Positions 34,327 to 43,700 of a DNA stretch of 64,000 bases are shown piece by piece. This DNA comes from Blastococcus sp. HT6-4 (lineage in GTDB: Bacteria; Actinomycetota; Actinomycetes; Mycobacteriales; Geodermatophilaceae), in NCBI RefSeq assembly GCF_039679125.1, contig NZ_CP155551.1, positions 868,001-932,000 on the forward strand, given 5' to 3'. Position numbers and translations under genes: made by a program. Under the pieces are notes generated by a model, which saw only the letters and a list, made by a program, of their open reading frames with translations, did no database searches and was not told where the DNA came from. The stretch's first letter is position 1, and each line of letters opens with the position of its first letter.

Positions 34327-35246
34327 GCACCGCCTCGGCCGAGGCCTGGGCACTGCACCGCCCGCAGCCCCGGGACGTCGGCCTGCTCTCCCTCGCCGTC
34401 GTCGGCGTCTCGCTGTCGGCGCCCCTGACCGCGATGGTGGCCGCACCGATGCTGGCGCTGGCGTTCTGGCGCAACGCCGCCGGCGCGGCCGTGCTCGTCC
34501 CGGTGCTCCTGACCCGGGAGCGCGCCACCCTGTCGGGGCTGCGGGTGCGGGACCTGCGGAGCTCGGTCGTCGCCGGGCTCTTCCTCGCGGCGCACTTCGC
34601 CGCGTGGCTGCCGAGCCTGTCGATGACGACGGTGGCCGCGTCGGTCGCGCTGGTCACCACCACGCCGATCTGGACGGCGCTGGCGGCCCGGGTCTCCGGC
34701 GTGCGGCTGCCGGCTTCGGTCTGGTGGGGCCTGCTGCTGGCGTTCGCCGGCGTCGTGCTGATCGTCGGGGTGGACGTCACGGTGAGCCTCGAGGCGCTCG
34801 CCGGCGATGCGCTGGCCCTGCTGGGGGCGATCTGCGCCGGCGGGTACGTGCTGGCCGGGGCGCGCGCCCGCCGGCGGCTGGCGACCTCGGCCTACGCCGT
34901 CGTCTGCTACTCCGTGTGCGCCGTCGTCATCGCGGTGGCGGCGCTGCTCGTCGACGCACCGCTGAGCGGGTTCCAGGCCCGGGACTGGTGGCTGATCGCG
35001 GGCATCACGGTCGCCGCGCAGCTGTTCGGGCACACACTGCTCAACCTGGTGCTCTCGTCGGTGGGCCCGACCGTCGTGAGCCTCGCCGTCCTGCTCGAGG
35101 TGCCCGGCGCGCTGCTGTTCGCCCTCGTCCTGCTCGGCCAGGTGCCGCCGCTGCTGGCGCTCCCGGGTGTCGCGCTGGTGGTGGCCGGGGTGGCGCTGGT
35201 CGTGCGGGCGAGCCGGCCGACGACGCTGGTCGAACCCGGTACCTGA
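34323..35246 (+). CDS. EamA/DMT-family transporter
   Basis: 307-aa membrane protein with ten predicted helices in two EamA halves. Recognisable parts are ALAFWRNAAGAAVLVPVLLT, LPSLSMTTVAASVALVTTTP and, in the second half, NLVLSSVGPTVVSLAVLLEV. It exports an unknown metabolite. It overlaps the PhzF-like gene by 4 nt, so enzyme and exporter may serve the same compound. It is distinct from the EamA gene at 4200. Confidence 0.88.
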   Translation: MSTASAEAWALHRPQPRDVGLLSLAVVGVSLSAPLTAMVAAPMLALAFWRNAAGAAVLVPVLLTRERATLSGLRVRDLRSSVVAGLFLAAHFAAWLPSLSMTTVAASVALVTTTPIWTALAARVSGVRLPASVWWGLLLAFAGVVLIVGVDVTVSLEALAGDALALLGAICAGGYVLAGARARRRLATSAYAVVCYSVCAVVIAVAALLVDAPLSGFQARDWWLIAGITVAAQLFGHTLLNLVLSSVGPTVVSLAVLLEVPGALLFALVLLGQVPPLLALPGVALVVAGVALVVRASRPTTLVEPGT

Positions 35247-35344
35247 CGGCCCATCGGCCAGTCCGTGTCGCCCGAACCGGCGAGTCGGCGGGTGTCGTCG
35301 ACCACACTTGCGCACCCGGCCGCGGGGCCGGGCGTCGGCGGGTG

Positions 35345-35379
35345 AGCGACGCGATCAGCGCGTCGCTACCCTCCGGTAA
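35345..35379 (+). promoter_or_regulatory. promoter/operator of malyl-CoA lyase-like gene
   Basis: A perfect 8-bp inverted repeat (GCGACGCG, 35345-35352; CGCGTCGC, 35358-35365) directly precedes TACCCTCCGGTAAC (35366-35379). That 14-mer recurs with two changes (TACTCACCGGTAAC, 37053-37066) before the acyl-CoA dehydrogenase gene. TACCCT could be the -10 box and CCGGTAAC a repressor half-site. Confidence 0.4.
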
Positions 35380-35415
35380 CCGACCTTCCCGACCCCATCG
35401 ACAAGCGGAGGCACC

Positions 35416-36369
35416 GTGGCCGAGCTGCGATCCCGTCGTTCCAACCTCGCCGTCCCGGGCAGCAACCCCCGGTTCCTCGAGAAGGCCAAGGGCCTGCCGG
35501 CCGACCAGGTCTTCCTCGACCTGGAGGACGCGTGCGCGCCGCTGGCCAAGCCCGGCGCGCGGAAGAACATCGTCGCCGCGCTGAACGAGGGCGGCTGGGG
35601 CGACAAGATCCGCACCGTCCGCGTGAACGACTGGACGACGGAGTGGACCTACCACGACGTGATCGAGGTCGTCGGCGGCGCCGGCGCGAACCTCGACTGC
35701 ATCATGCTGCCGAAGGTCGCCGACGCCGCTCAGGTGAAGGCGCTGGACTTCCTGCTCACCCAGATCGAGAAGAGCAACGGCCTGGAGGTCGGCCGGATCG
35801 GCATCGAGGCGCAGATCGAGACGGCGCAGGGCCTGATCAACGTCAACGACATCGCGTTCGCCAGCGAGCGGATCGAGACGATCATCTTCGGGCCGGCCGA
35901 CTTCATGGCCAGCATCAACATGAAGTCGCTCGTCGTGGGCGCCCTGCACCCCGACTACCCGGGCGACCCGTTCCACTACATCCTCATGCAGATCCTGATG
36001 GCCGCCCGCGCCCGTGGCGTGCAGGCCATCGACGGCCCGTTCCTGCAGGTCCGCGACGTGCCGGCCTTCGAGGAGGTCGCGAAGCGCTCGGCGATGCTGG
36101 GCTTCGACGGCAAGTGGGTGCTGCACCCGGGCCAGATCGACGCGGCCAACGAGATCTACGCGCCGTCCCAGGAGGACTACGACCACGCCGAGCTCATCCT
36201 CGACGCCTACGACTGGGCGACGTCGGAGGCCGGTGGCAAGAAGGGCTCGGCGATGCTGGGCGACGAGATGATCGACGAGGCCAGCCGCAAGATGGCGCTG
36301 GTCATCGCCGGCAAGGGGCGCGCCGCCGGCCTGTCCCGGACGTCGTCCTTCACCCCGCCCGAGAGCTGA
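35416..36369 (+). CDS. HpcH/HpaI CoA-ester lyase, malyl-CoA/beta-methylmalyl-CoA lyase-like
   Basis: 317-aa TIM-barrel lyase of the CitE/Mcl superfamily. Conserved parts: RSNLAVPGSNPRFLEKAKG at the start, VFLDLEDACAP, RVNDWTTEWTYHDVIEVV, and the metal-site residues in GIEAQIETAQGL and FGPADFMASINMKS. WVLHPGQIDAANEI closes the active site. It closely resembles the enzyme of streptomycete ethylmalonyl-CoA pathways that cleaves methylmalyl-CoA, but the other pathway genes are absent here. The GTG at 35416 has GGAGG 5 nt upstream. Confidence 0.9.
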   Translation: MAELRSRRSNLAVPGSNPRFLEKAKGLPADQVFLDLEDACAPLAKPGARKNIVAALNEGGWGDKIRTVRVNDWTTEWTYHDVIEVVGGAGANLDCIMLPKVADAAQVKALDFLLTQIEKSNGLEVGRIGIEAQIETAQGLINVNDIAFASERIETIIFGPADFMASINMKSLVVGALHPDYPGDPFHYILMQILMAARARGVQAIDGPFLQVRDVPAFEEVAKRSAMLGFDGKWVLHPGQIDAANEIYAPSQEDYDHAELILDAYDWATSEAGGKKGSAMLGDEMIDEASRKMALVIAGKGRAAGLSRTSSFTPPES

Positions 36370-36374
36370 GCCGA

Positions 36375-36443
36375 CCCAGGGTATAGGAGGCTATGCCTAC
36401 GGATCCAGGCGCGATTCCGTATGCATAGCTTCCTGTGCCTGGG
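36375..36443. repeat. dispersed palindromic repeat, copy 2 (terminator-like)
   Basis: Arms at 36375-36402 and 36417-36443 pair imperfectly around a 14-nt loop. Core and loop match copy 1 (21719-21778) in reverse orientation, and both hold CTATGCCTACGG. It lies between the convergent CoA lyase and DUF4190 genes. Confidence 0.75.
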
Positions 36444-36446
36444 CGG

Positions 36447-36878
36447 TCAGGGGCCGAACGAGCCGCTCCTCAGCGCCGCGAAGGACGCGATCATCAGCAC
36501 GAACATCAGCACGAACAGCGCCGTCACGATGCCGCCGACGATGATGCCGGCGAGCGCCAGGCCGTTGCCCTCCTCGCCGGTCTCGCGGATCTGCCGGCGG
36601 GCGATGACGCCCAGGACCAGCCCGACGGGCGCGAAGACGAACGCCATGACGAGCGCGAGGATCGCCATCGTGTTGGTGGGCCGGCCGTAGGCCGGCGGGT
36701 AGCCCGGTGGCGGGCCGTAGCCCGGCGGCGGCCCGTACTGCCGCTGGCCGTACGGGGGCTGCCCGTACTGCGACTGACCGTGCTGCTGCTCGTACCGGGG
36801 GCCGTACCCGGTCCGGTCGCCCGGAGGTGGCCCGGCGGGCGTGTCCCCCCGGTAGAGGTTCTCGTCGTCGTTGCTCAT
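36447..36878 (-). CDS. DUF4190 membrane protein with Tyr/Pro/Gln-rich head
   Basis: 143 aa. Residues 1-65 are low-complexity (YGQPPYGQRQYGPPPGYG), as in many actinobacterial membrane proteins. Two membrane helices follow in the DUF4190 domain: MAILALVMAFVFAPVGLVLG, the loop ARRQIRETGEEGNGLALAGI, then IVGGIVTALFVLMFVLMIAS. Function unknown. The ATG has CGGAGGACGCCC immediately upstream. Confidence 0.88.
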   Translation of the reverse strand: MSNDDENLYRGDTPAGPPPGDRTGYGPRYEQQHGQSQYGQPPYGQRQYGPPPGYGPPPGYPPAYGRPTNTMAILALVMAFVFAPVGLVLGVIARRQIRETGEEGNGLALAGIIVGGIVTALFVLMFVLMIASFAALRSGSFGP

Positions 36879-37052
36879 GGGCGTCCTCCGTGGTGCGGCC
36901 CGTCCGGTCGCGGATCTGCCGGGGTACTCCACCACGCCGGCGGGGACCGGACGCGGGACGGCGCGCGGAACCGCCGGGACGGGTGCCGGTGTGCGGCGCG
37001 CTCGGCCCCAGGGTGACCAGGCACACTCGGGAGGTCGTCCGAGGGTGCCCCA

Positions 37053-37066
37053 TACTCACCGGTAAC
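37053..37066 (+). promoter_or_regulatory. shared motif upstream of acyl-CoA dehydrogenase gene
   Basis: TACTCACCGGTAAC matches 12 of 14 positions of the element before the CoA lyase gene (35366-35379). TACTCA could be a -10 box overlapped by a TetR-like half-site, giving joint control. The regulator is not in the window. Confidence 0.4.
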
Positions 37067-37096
37067 TCGGACACCGGAGTCCCGAAGGAGTGGACG

Positions 37097-38296
37097 TTGA
37101 CCCGCTTGGCCCAGACCGCTGACCTGACCGACATCCAGCGCGAGATCCTGTCGACGGTCAGGAGCTTCGTCGACCGGGAGATCATCCCCAACGCGCAGGA
37201 GCTCGAGCACGGCGACATCTACCCGCAGAAGATCGTCGACGGGCTCAAGGAGCTCGGCATCTTCGGGCTCATGATCCCCGAGGAGTACGGCGGCCTCGGG
37301 GAGTCGCTGCTGACCTACGCCCTCGTGGTCGAGGAGATCGCGCGCGGCTGGATGAGCGTCTCCGGCGTCATCAACACCCACTTCATCGTGGCGTACATGA
37401 TCAAGCAGCACGGCACGCAGGAGCAGAAGGAGCACTACCTCCCGCGGATGGCCACCGGCGAGGTCCGTGGCGCCTTCTCCATGTCGGAGCCGGGCCTGGG
37501 GTCCGACGTCGCCGGGATCCGCACCAAGGCCACCAAGCAGGCCGACGGCGGCTACGTCATCGACGGCCAGAAGATGTGGCTGACCAACGGCGGCAGCTCG
37601 ACGCTGGTGGCCGCGCTCGTGCGCACCGACGAGGGCGCCGAGAAGGCCCACCAGAACCTGACGACCTTCCTCGTCGAGAAGCCGGCCGGCTTCGGCGAGG
37701 TCGAGCCCGGGCTCACCATCCCCGGCAAGATCGACAAGATGGGCTACAAGGGTGTCGACACCACCGAGCTGGTGTTCGACGGCTACCAGGCGGGTGCCTC
37801 CGACATCCTCGGCGGTGAGCCCGGCCGGGGATTCGCGCAGATGATGGACGGCGTCGAGGTGGGCCGGGTCAACGTGGCCGCCCGCGCCTGCGGCATCTCG
37901 ATCCGCGCCTTCGAGCTCGCCGTCGCCTACGCCCAGCAGCGGGAGACGTTCGGCAAGCCGATCGCCCAGCACCAGGCCATCGCCTTCCAGCTGGCCGAGA
38001 TGGCGACCAAGGTCGAGGCCGCGCACCTGATGATGGTCAACGCCGCCCGGCTCAAGGACGCCGGCAAGCGCAACGACGTCGAGGCCGGCATGGCCAAGCT
38101 GATCGCCAGCGAGTACTGCGCCGAGGTGACCACCCAGTCGTTCCGGATCCACGGTGGGTACGGCTACTCGAAGGAGTACGAGATCGAGCGCCTCATGCGC
38201 GAGGCGCCGTTCCTGCTGATCGGCGAGGGCACCAGCGAGATCCAGAAGACGATCATCAGCCGCGGGCTGCTCAAGGAGTACAAGCTGAAGGGCTGA
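37097..38296 (+). CDS. acyl-CoA dehydrogenase
   Basis: 399-aa FAD-dependent acyl-CoA dehydrogenase. It has GLMIPEEYGGLGESLLTYAL, the FAD signature GAFSMSEPGLGSDVAGIR, then RETFGKPIAQHQAIAFQLAE, and ends with FRIHGGYGYSKEYEIERLMR and the IGEGTSEIQ flavin motif. Its length excludes the longer methylsuccinyl-CoA dehydrogenase type; chain specificity is unknown. The start is a TTG at 37097 with GAAGGAG 6 nt upstream. It shares an upstream motif with the CoA lyase gene. Confidence 0.93.
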   Translation: MTRLAQTADLTDIQREILSTVRSFVDREIIPNAQELEHGDIYPQKIVDGLKELGIFGLMIPEEYGGLGESLLTYALVVEEIARGWMSVSGVINTHFIVAYMIKQHGTQEQKEHYLPRMATGEVRGAFSMSEPGLGSDVAGIRTKATKQADGGYVIDGQKMWLTNGGSSTLVAALVRTDEGAEKAHQNLTTFLVEKPAGFGEVEPGLTIPGKIDKMGYKGVDTTELVFDGYQAGASDILGGEPGRGFAQMMDGVEVGRVNVAARACGISIRAFELAVAYAQQRETFGKPIAQHQAIAFQLAEMATKVEAAHLMMVNAARLKDAGKRNDVEAGMAKLIASEYCAEVTTQSFRIHGGYGYSKEYEIERLMREAPFLLIGEGTSEIQKTIISRGLLKEYKLKG

Positions 38297-38316
38297 TCTC
38301 CCGTCTCCCGTCCCCC

Positions 38317-38349
38317 GGCCCCCGCTCCTCGTCCCGATGAGCGGGGGCC
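38317..38349 (+). terminator. rho-independent-like hairpin after acyl-CoA dehydrogenase
   Basis: GGCCCCCGCTC (38317-38327) pairs perfectly with 38339-38349 around an 11-nt loop, 20 nt past the stop. No U tract follows. Confidence 0.6.
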
Positions 38350-38358
38350 GAGGTGTTC

Positions 38359-38410
38359 CCGGGTCGGTCGGTCTCTGCCCACCGTCGTGGGCAGAGACCG
38401 ACCGACCCGG
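38359..38410. terminator. perfect 24-bp hairpin between convergent genes
   Basis: Arms 38359-38382 and 38387-38410 pair without mismatch around the 4-nt loop CGTC. It follows another hairpin by 9 nt and would stop transcription from both the acyl-CoA dehydrogenase and DUF4230 sides. Confidence 0.8.
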
Positions 38411-38438
38411 ATTCAGCCGGTCGCGGCCGGCGCGGTGG

Positions 38439-39164
38439 TCAGCTCGCGTCGCCCGGCGCGGGCTCGAACCGGACCTCGACCTGCTCGACGCCGAGGGACC
38501 GGGCGAGCGTGATCAGCATGCGGCGGGTGTTCTGCTCGGCCCGGTCGGCCAGGTCGCTGTCGGCCGCGGCCGCCGACAGTCGGCGCTCGGCCAGGGCGTA
38601 GAGCTCGCTGTCGTCGGACGGGTTCTCCACGAACAGGCTCCCCACCCGGTCCAGCGCGCCGCGGTCGCGGTCGACGACGCGGCTGTTCTCCGGGTCGATC
38701 CGGACGTCGCCGATGCGCGGAGCCGGTAGCTCGATCGTCGCGGACCCGCCGTCGGGTGACAGGGTGACGCCGCCGGTCGTCAGCCGGTCGAAGTCGACGT
38801 AGGCGTCCGCGGTGCCGGTGGCCAGGAAGCTGACCCGCTCGCCGCTGATCACCGAGGGCACGAACCGGGTGTCCTTCTCCCGGTCGATGACCACCTGGAA
38901 GGTGGCCTCCGCAGCGCGGTACTCCGACAGGTCCTCCAGCGCCAGGAGCAGCGGAGGGGTGCTGCGGTCGACGACCTCCTGCTCGAGCGGGTTCCCGAAG
39001 CCGGGGATCCACTCGGCCACCTGGCCGGCGAGGGGGACGAGGAGTGCGACACCGACACCGGTGGCGACGAGGGTGACCGGCACGCGCGGGCGGGAGCGCG
39101 GAGGGCGGGGAGCGTCCCCGTCCGTCTCGGCGTTCCGGGCGGGATCCTGCAGGAGAGCGGGCAT
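38439..39164 (-). CDS. DUF4230 membrane-anchored protein
   Basis: 241-aa protein with one N-terminal membrane helix (about 28-50, VPVTLVATGVGVALLVPLAG). An outside DUF4230 domain (about 80-240) follows (DLSEYRAAEATFQVVIDREK is typical, with TADAYVDFDRL). The domain is uncharacterised. The ATG at 39164 has GAGAGG 6 nt upstream. A TTG two codons earlier is possible but lies inside that spacing. Confidence 0.85.
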   Translation of the reverse strand: MPALLQDPARNAETDGDAPRPPRSRPRVPVTLVATGVGVALLVPLAGQVAEWIPGFGNPLEQEVVDRSTPPLLLALEDLSEYRAAEATFQVVIDREKDTRFVPSVISGERVSFLATGTADAYVDFDRLTTGGVTLSPDGGSATIELPAPRIGDVRIDPENSRVVDRDRGALDRVGSLFVENPSDDSELYALAERRLSAAAADSDLADRAEQNTRRMLITLARSLGVEQVEVRFEPAPGDAS

Positions 39165-39322
39165 GCGCAACCTCTCGCGGTTCGTGCCGGGGTATGCGCT
39201 GCTCAGCGATCCGGCTCGGCCCGCTATTCCCGCGACACGCGCGACACGCCGGTCGCCGAGGCGATCGATCGCGGCCCTGCGCAGCCGCGGTCGGACGGCG
39301 CGCGGCGGTCGACGCCGGCGTG

Positions 39323-39328
39323 TAGGCA
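39323..39328 (+). promoter_or_regulatory. -10 element of quinone oxidoreductase-like gene (leaderless type)
   Basis: TAGGCA ends 6 nt before the ATG at 39335. Confidence 0.35.
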
Positions 39329-39334
39329 GGGGGC

Positions 39335-40270
39335 ATGCGCGCAGCCGGAGTGACCGAGTTCGGTGGGCCGGAGGCCCTGCACATCGTCGACGTGGCGCCC
39401 GAACCGCTCGGCCCCGGCCAGGTGCGGTTGCGCGTCGAGGCGGCCGCCGTGAGCCCGACGGACACGCACGCCCGGTCGGGGGCCTACGCCGAGCGCGACC
39501 CGGTGAAGACCCCGCCGTGGGTGCCCGGCATGGACGTCGCCGGCACCGTCACCGAGGTCGGCCAGGGCGTGGAGCACCTCGCCGTCGGCGACCCGGCGAT
39601 GGGCATCGTCGTCCCGTTCGGCCCGTACGGGGCCTACCGGGAGGACAAGGTGCTGCCCGGCGACTCGGTCGTCCGCGCGCCGGAGGGCGCCGACGCCGTG
39701 GCCGCCTCCACCCTGCCGATGAACGGGCTCACCGCCCGGCTCTCGCTCGACCTGATGGGGCTGCAGCCGGGACAGGTGCTCGCGGTGACCGGTGCGGCGG
39801 GTGCCTACGGCGGCTACGTCGTCCAGCTGGCCAAGGCCGACGGCCTGACCGTGGTGGCCGACGCCTCGCAGGCCGACGAGGAGCTCGTCCGCGGACTGGG
39901 CGCCGACGTCGTGGTGCGCCGCGGCGACGACGTCGCCGACCGGATCCGGGAGCGGTTCCCGGACGGCGTCGACGGGCTGGCCGACGGCTCGGTGCAGGAC
40001 GAGCTGGTCCTGCCCGCGGTCAGGGACGGCGGGGCGGTTGCCACGGTGCGCGGCTACCGCGGGAACGGCGAGCGCGGGCTGCGGTTCTTCCCCACGCTGG
40101 TGCGCAAGGTGGCCACCGACCGGGCGGCGCTCGACCGGCTCCGGCAGCAGGTGGAGGACGGCGCGGTGACGTTGCGCGTCGCGCGCACGTTCCCGGCCGA
40201 GCAGGCCGCCGAGGCGCACCGGGTCCTGGAGGCCGGCGGCGTGCGGGGGCGGCTGGTGCTCACCTTCTGA
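39335..40270 (+). CDS. zinc-free medium-chain (quinone oxidoreductase-like) reductase
   Basis: 311-aa MDR-superfamily NAD(P)H reductase. The GroES-like half (VRLRVEAAAVSPTDTHARSG, then VPGMDVAGTVTEVGQGVE) is followed by the cofactor fold LAVTGAAGAYGGYVVQLAKA. The structural-zinc cysteine cluster of alcohol dehydrogenases is absent, as in quinone oxidoreductases. The substrate is unknown. The ATG follows TAGGCA by 6 nt. Confidence 0.9.
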   Translation: MRAAGVTEFGGPEALHIVDVAPEPLGPGQVRLRVEAAAVSPTDTHARSGAYAERDPVKTPPWVPGMDVAGTVTEVGQGVEHLAVGDPAMGIVVPFGPYGAYREDKVLPGDSVVRAPEGADAVAASTLPMNGLTARLSLDLMGLQPGQVLAVTGAAGAYGGYVVQLAKADGLTVVADASQADEELVRGLGADVVVRRGDDVADRIRERFPDGVDGLADGSVQDELVLPAVRDGGAVATVRGYRGNGERGLRFFPTLVRKVATDRAALDRLRQQVEDGAVTLRVARTFPAEQAAEAHRVLEAGGVRGRLVLTF

Positions 40271-40350
40271 GGTCGCGCCGGGCGCCGCTCACCTGATTGG
40301 CTGCGCAGGTGGGCGCGGGCAGCGGAGCCCGGGCGATCGGGAGGTTGCAG

Positions 40351-40662
40351 ATGGTGCACAGACTGGTGGTCAGCTACGGGACGCCCGAGGACCCTGCGGC
40401 GTTCGACTCCTACTACCGGGAGACCCACACCCCGCTGGCGCTGAAGCAGCCCGGGCTGGTGCGGCTCACCTTCGGGCACGGCAAGGCGATGGACCCGGCG
40501 CAGCCGGCGCCCTACCTCGTCGCCGAGCTGGACTTCGACTCCGAGGCGGCCATGGGGCAGGCGCTGGCCTCGCCCGAGGGCCGGGCCGCGGGCGCGGACC
40601 TGGCCAACTTCGCCACCGGCGGGGTCTCCTTCGTGCACTTCGAGGTCCATACGGCGAGCTGA
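40351..40662 (+). CDS. EthD-family protein
   Basis: 103-aa alpha-beta barrel protein of the EthD type. It has VHRLVVSYGTPEDPAAFDSY and YYRETHTPLALKQPGLV, with the family histidine, then a closing FVHFEVHT strand. EthD proteins assist ether or polyketide metabolism elsewhere; the role here is unknown. The ATG has GGGAGG 7 nt upstream. Confidence 0.85.
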   Translation: MVHRLVVSYGTPEDPAAFDSYYRETHTPLALKQPGLVRLTFGHGKAMDPAQPAPYLVAELDFDSEAAMGQALASPEGRAAGADLANFATGGVSFVHFEVHTAS

Positions 40663-40705
40663 GCCGGCCGGCCCGGACCGCCTCGTCCGAGTGTCCCGCG
40701 ACAGC

Positions 40706-40715
40706 TCGTCCACAG
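40706..40715 (+). promoter_or_regulatory. TTGTCCACAG-like motif, copy 1
   Basis: TCGTCCACAG is one base off the motif found at 45151, 48822 and 58716. It is followed 32 nt later by the TAGCGT box of the FtsK/FHA ATPase gene. Confidence 0.4.
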
Positions 40716-40747
40716 CCGGCCGGTGGACCGGAACTGACGCGTCCGTC

Positions 40748-40753
40748 TAGCGT
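40748..40753 (+). promoter_or_regulatory. -10 element of FtsK/FHA ATPase gene
   Basis: TAGCGT ends 8 nt before the GTG at 40762. The same hexamer precedes the ESX-like gene (45188-45193). Confidence 0.45.
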
Positions 40754-40761
40754 TCCGGCCC

Positions 40762-43700
40762 GTGCGCGTCCAGGTGAGCGTCGGGCAGCCCGGTGGTGGG
40801 CTGCTCGACGTCGCCGTCGACGTGGACGACGACCTGCCCGTCCGCCGGCTCGCCGCGGAGCTCGCCCGGGTCGCCGGCCGGCCGGCCGAGGGGCTGTGGC
40901 TCGCCGGAGAGCGGCTCGACGAGGACCGGCCGGTGGGGGAGAGCCCCCTGGTCGACGGCGCGGTCGTGCACCTCTCCGAGCCGGCCGCCGGCGCGGTGCC
41001 GGCCGGGCCGCCTGCCCGCGGCTGGCAGCTCCGGGTGATCGGCGGGCCCGGCAGCGGGCTGGTCACCCGCCTGCCGATGGGCGACCACGGGCTCGGCCGG
41101 AGCGGCGCGCTCGGGTGGGACCGGTCGATGTCGCGGCGGCACGCGCTGCTGCGGGTCGGCGCGGACGGGGCGACCCTGCGCGATCTCGGGTCGGCCAACG
41201 GCACGTTCGCCGACGGCGAGCCGGTGCCCGAGGACGAGGACGTGGCGGTCGCCCCCGGGCAGGTGATCCGGCTGGGCGACACCCAGCTGGCGATCGCACC
41301 CGCCGCCGTCGCCGACGCCGCGGTCGAGCCGGCCGGCCCCGGCACCCGGGCGTTCGTGCGGGCCCCGCGGCTGCTGCCCGCGCGGCGTGAGGTCCGCATC
41401 GAGCTGCCACGGGAACCGGCCACCCGGGAGCCCCGCCGGGTCCCCCTGGTGATGATCCTGGCGCCGCTGGTCGTCGGCGTCGTCCTGGCCGTGGTCCTGC
41501 GGTCGCCGCTGTACCTGGTGTTCGCCGTCGCCGGCCCGGTCATGATGCTCGGCAACGCCGTCGCCGACCGCCGGCAGTCCGCGCGCGAGGACCGCCGGGC
41601 CCGCGAGGAGCACGCACGGGAGCTCGCCCGCAGGCTGCAGCGGATCGACGCCGCGGTGGCCGAGGAGACCGTCCGCCGCCGGGCCGCCCACCCCGACCCG
41701 GCCGCGGCACTGCTCACCGCGCTGCTGCCCGGTCGCCGGCTGTGGGAGCGCCGCCGGACCGACCCCGACGCGCTGGACCTGCGGCTCGGCACCGCCGACC
41801 TGCCCGCCGAGGTGGTGGTCACCGGCCGCCCGGGGGCGGACGAGGCGTCGCCGCGGCGCGCCGTGCGGGCGGTGCCGGTGGTCGTGCCGCTCCGCGGGAC
41901 CGGGGTCGTGGGGCTGGCCGGCCCGGCCGGGCCGCTGGCCGGTCTGCTGCGCTGGGTGGTGCTGCAGCTGGCGATCCACCACCCGCCGCGCGACCTCGGG
42001 CTCACCGTCCTCACGCCGCGGGCCCGGGCCGACTGGAACTGGGTGCGCTGGCTGCCCCACGTCCGGCCGGCCGACGGGGACGGCCCGGTGGCGTCGGTCG
42101 GCAACGACCCGGAGACCGTCACCGCCCGCGTCGCCGAGCTGACCGCCCTGGTGCGGGCCCGCCGGGCGGCCACCGCCACCGGTGGCCGGGTGCCGCCGGA
42201 GGCCTTCCCCGCGCACGTGCTGGTCGTGCACGGGTTCCGGCCGCTGCGGGCGACCCCGGGGCTGGCCCAGCTGCTGCAGGACGGGCCGGCGGTCGGCGTC
42301 TACGCGGTCTGCGCCGACGAGGAGGAGCGGTTCCTGCCCGAGACGGCGACGGCGACGGCGGTGTTCCACCCGGCGGAGGAGACGACGCTCGCCGTGCACC
42401 GCAGCGGCGCCGACCCGGTGGGGGCCGTGCTCGCCGAGCCGGTGGCGGCAGAGCTCGCGGAGGCCGCGGCCCGGGCGCTGGCTCCCCTGCGCGACGTCAG
42501 CCTGGAGGAGGACGAGGCGGTCCTGCCCGACAGCGTCCGGCTGCTCGACGTGCTGGGCCTCGAGCCCCCCACGGCCGATGGCGTCCGCGCGCGCTGGCAG
42601 CTGGAGGGGCGGACGACGCGGCTGGTCGCCGGCGCGGGGCTGCAGGGGCCGTTCGTGCTCGACCTGCGCACCGACGGCCCGCACGCCCTGATCGCCGGCA
42701 CCACGGGCGCCGGCAAGTCGGAGCTCCTGCAGACGATGATCGCGTCGCTGGCCGTCGCCAACCGCCCCGACGCGCTGAACCTGGTGCTGGTCGACTACAA
42801 GGGCGGCAGCGCGTTCAAGGACTGCGTGGACCTGCCGCACACCGTCGGCATGGTGACCGACCTCGACGCGCACCTGGTGGAGCGCGCGCTCACCTCGCTC
42901 GCCGCCGAGCTCACCCACCGGGAGCACCGGCTGGCCGGGGCGGGGGTGAAGGACATCGACGACTACGTCGACCTGCAGGCGCGCGAGCCGGGCCGCCCGC
43001 CGCTGCCGCGGCTGCTGATCGTCATCGACGAGTTCGCCTCGCTGGCCCGGGAGCTGCCCGACTTCGTGACCGGCCTGGTCGGCATCGCGCAGCGCGGCCG
43101 GTCGCTGGGCATCCACCTGGTCCTGGCGACCCAGCGGCCCAGCGGCGTCGTGTCCCCGGAGATCCGGGCGAACACCAACCTGCGCATCTCGCTGCGGGTC
43201 ACCGACGGGGCCGACAGCAGTGACGTGCTGGACTCACCGGACGCCGCGCGGATCCCGAAGTCGGCGCCCGGTCGCGGGTTCGCCCGGCTCGGGCACGGCG
43301 CCCTCGTGCCGTTCCAGGCCGGCCGGATCGGTGGCCGGCGCCCCGGCCAGGGCACGGGGGCAGCGGCACCGTTCGTCGTGCCGCTCGGCTGGCACCAGGT
43401 GGGGTACGCCGCGCCCCGGCGTCCGACGCCGGACGGGGTGCGATCCGACGTCGAGATCACCGACCTCTCGGTGCTGGTGGCGGCCGTGCGCGCTGCCGCG
43501 GTCGCCGAGCAGGTGCCGGCGCAGCGCAGCCCCTGGCTCCCGGCCCTGCCCGCGCGGGTGCTGGTCGTCGACCTGGACGTCCCTCCGCCGGCTGCCGCCG
43601 CGGTGCCCCGGCTGCCCTTCGGCCTGCAGGACCTCCCGGCGTCGCAGGAGCGCCGGGTGGCCGCCTTCGACCCGGCCGCGGACGGGCACCTGCTGGTGAT

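Noticed and set aside
21719-36443. Insertion-sequence remnant for the two palindromes
   Set aside because: No transposase fragment or target duplication is visible, and the copies sit neatly at gene ends. A repeat family fits better.
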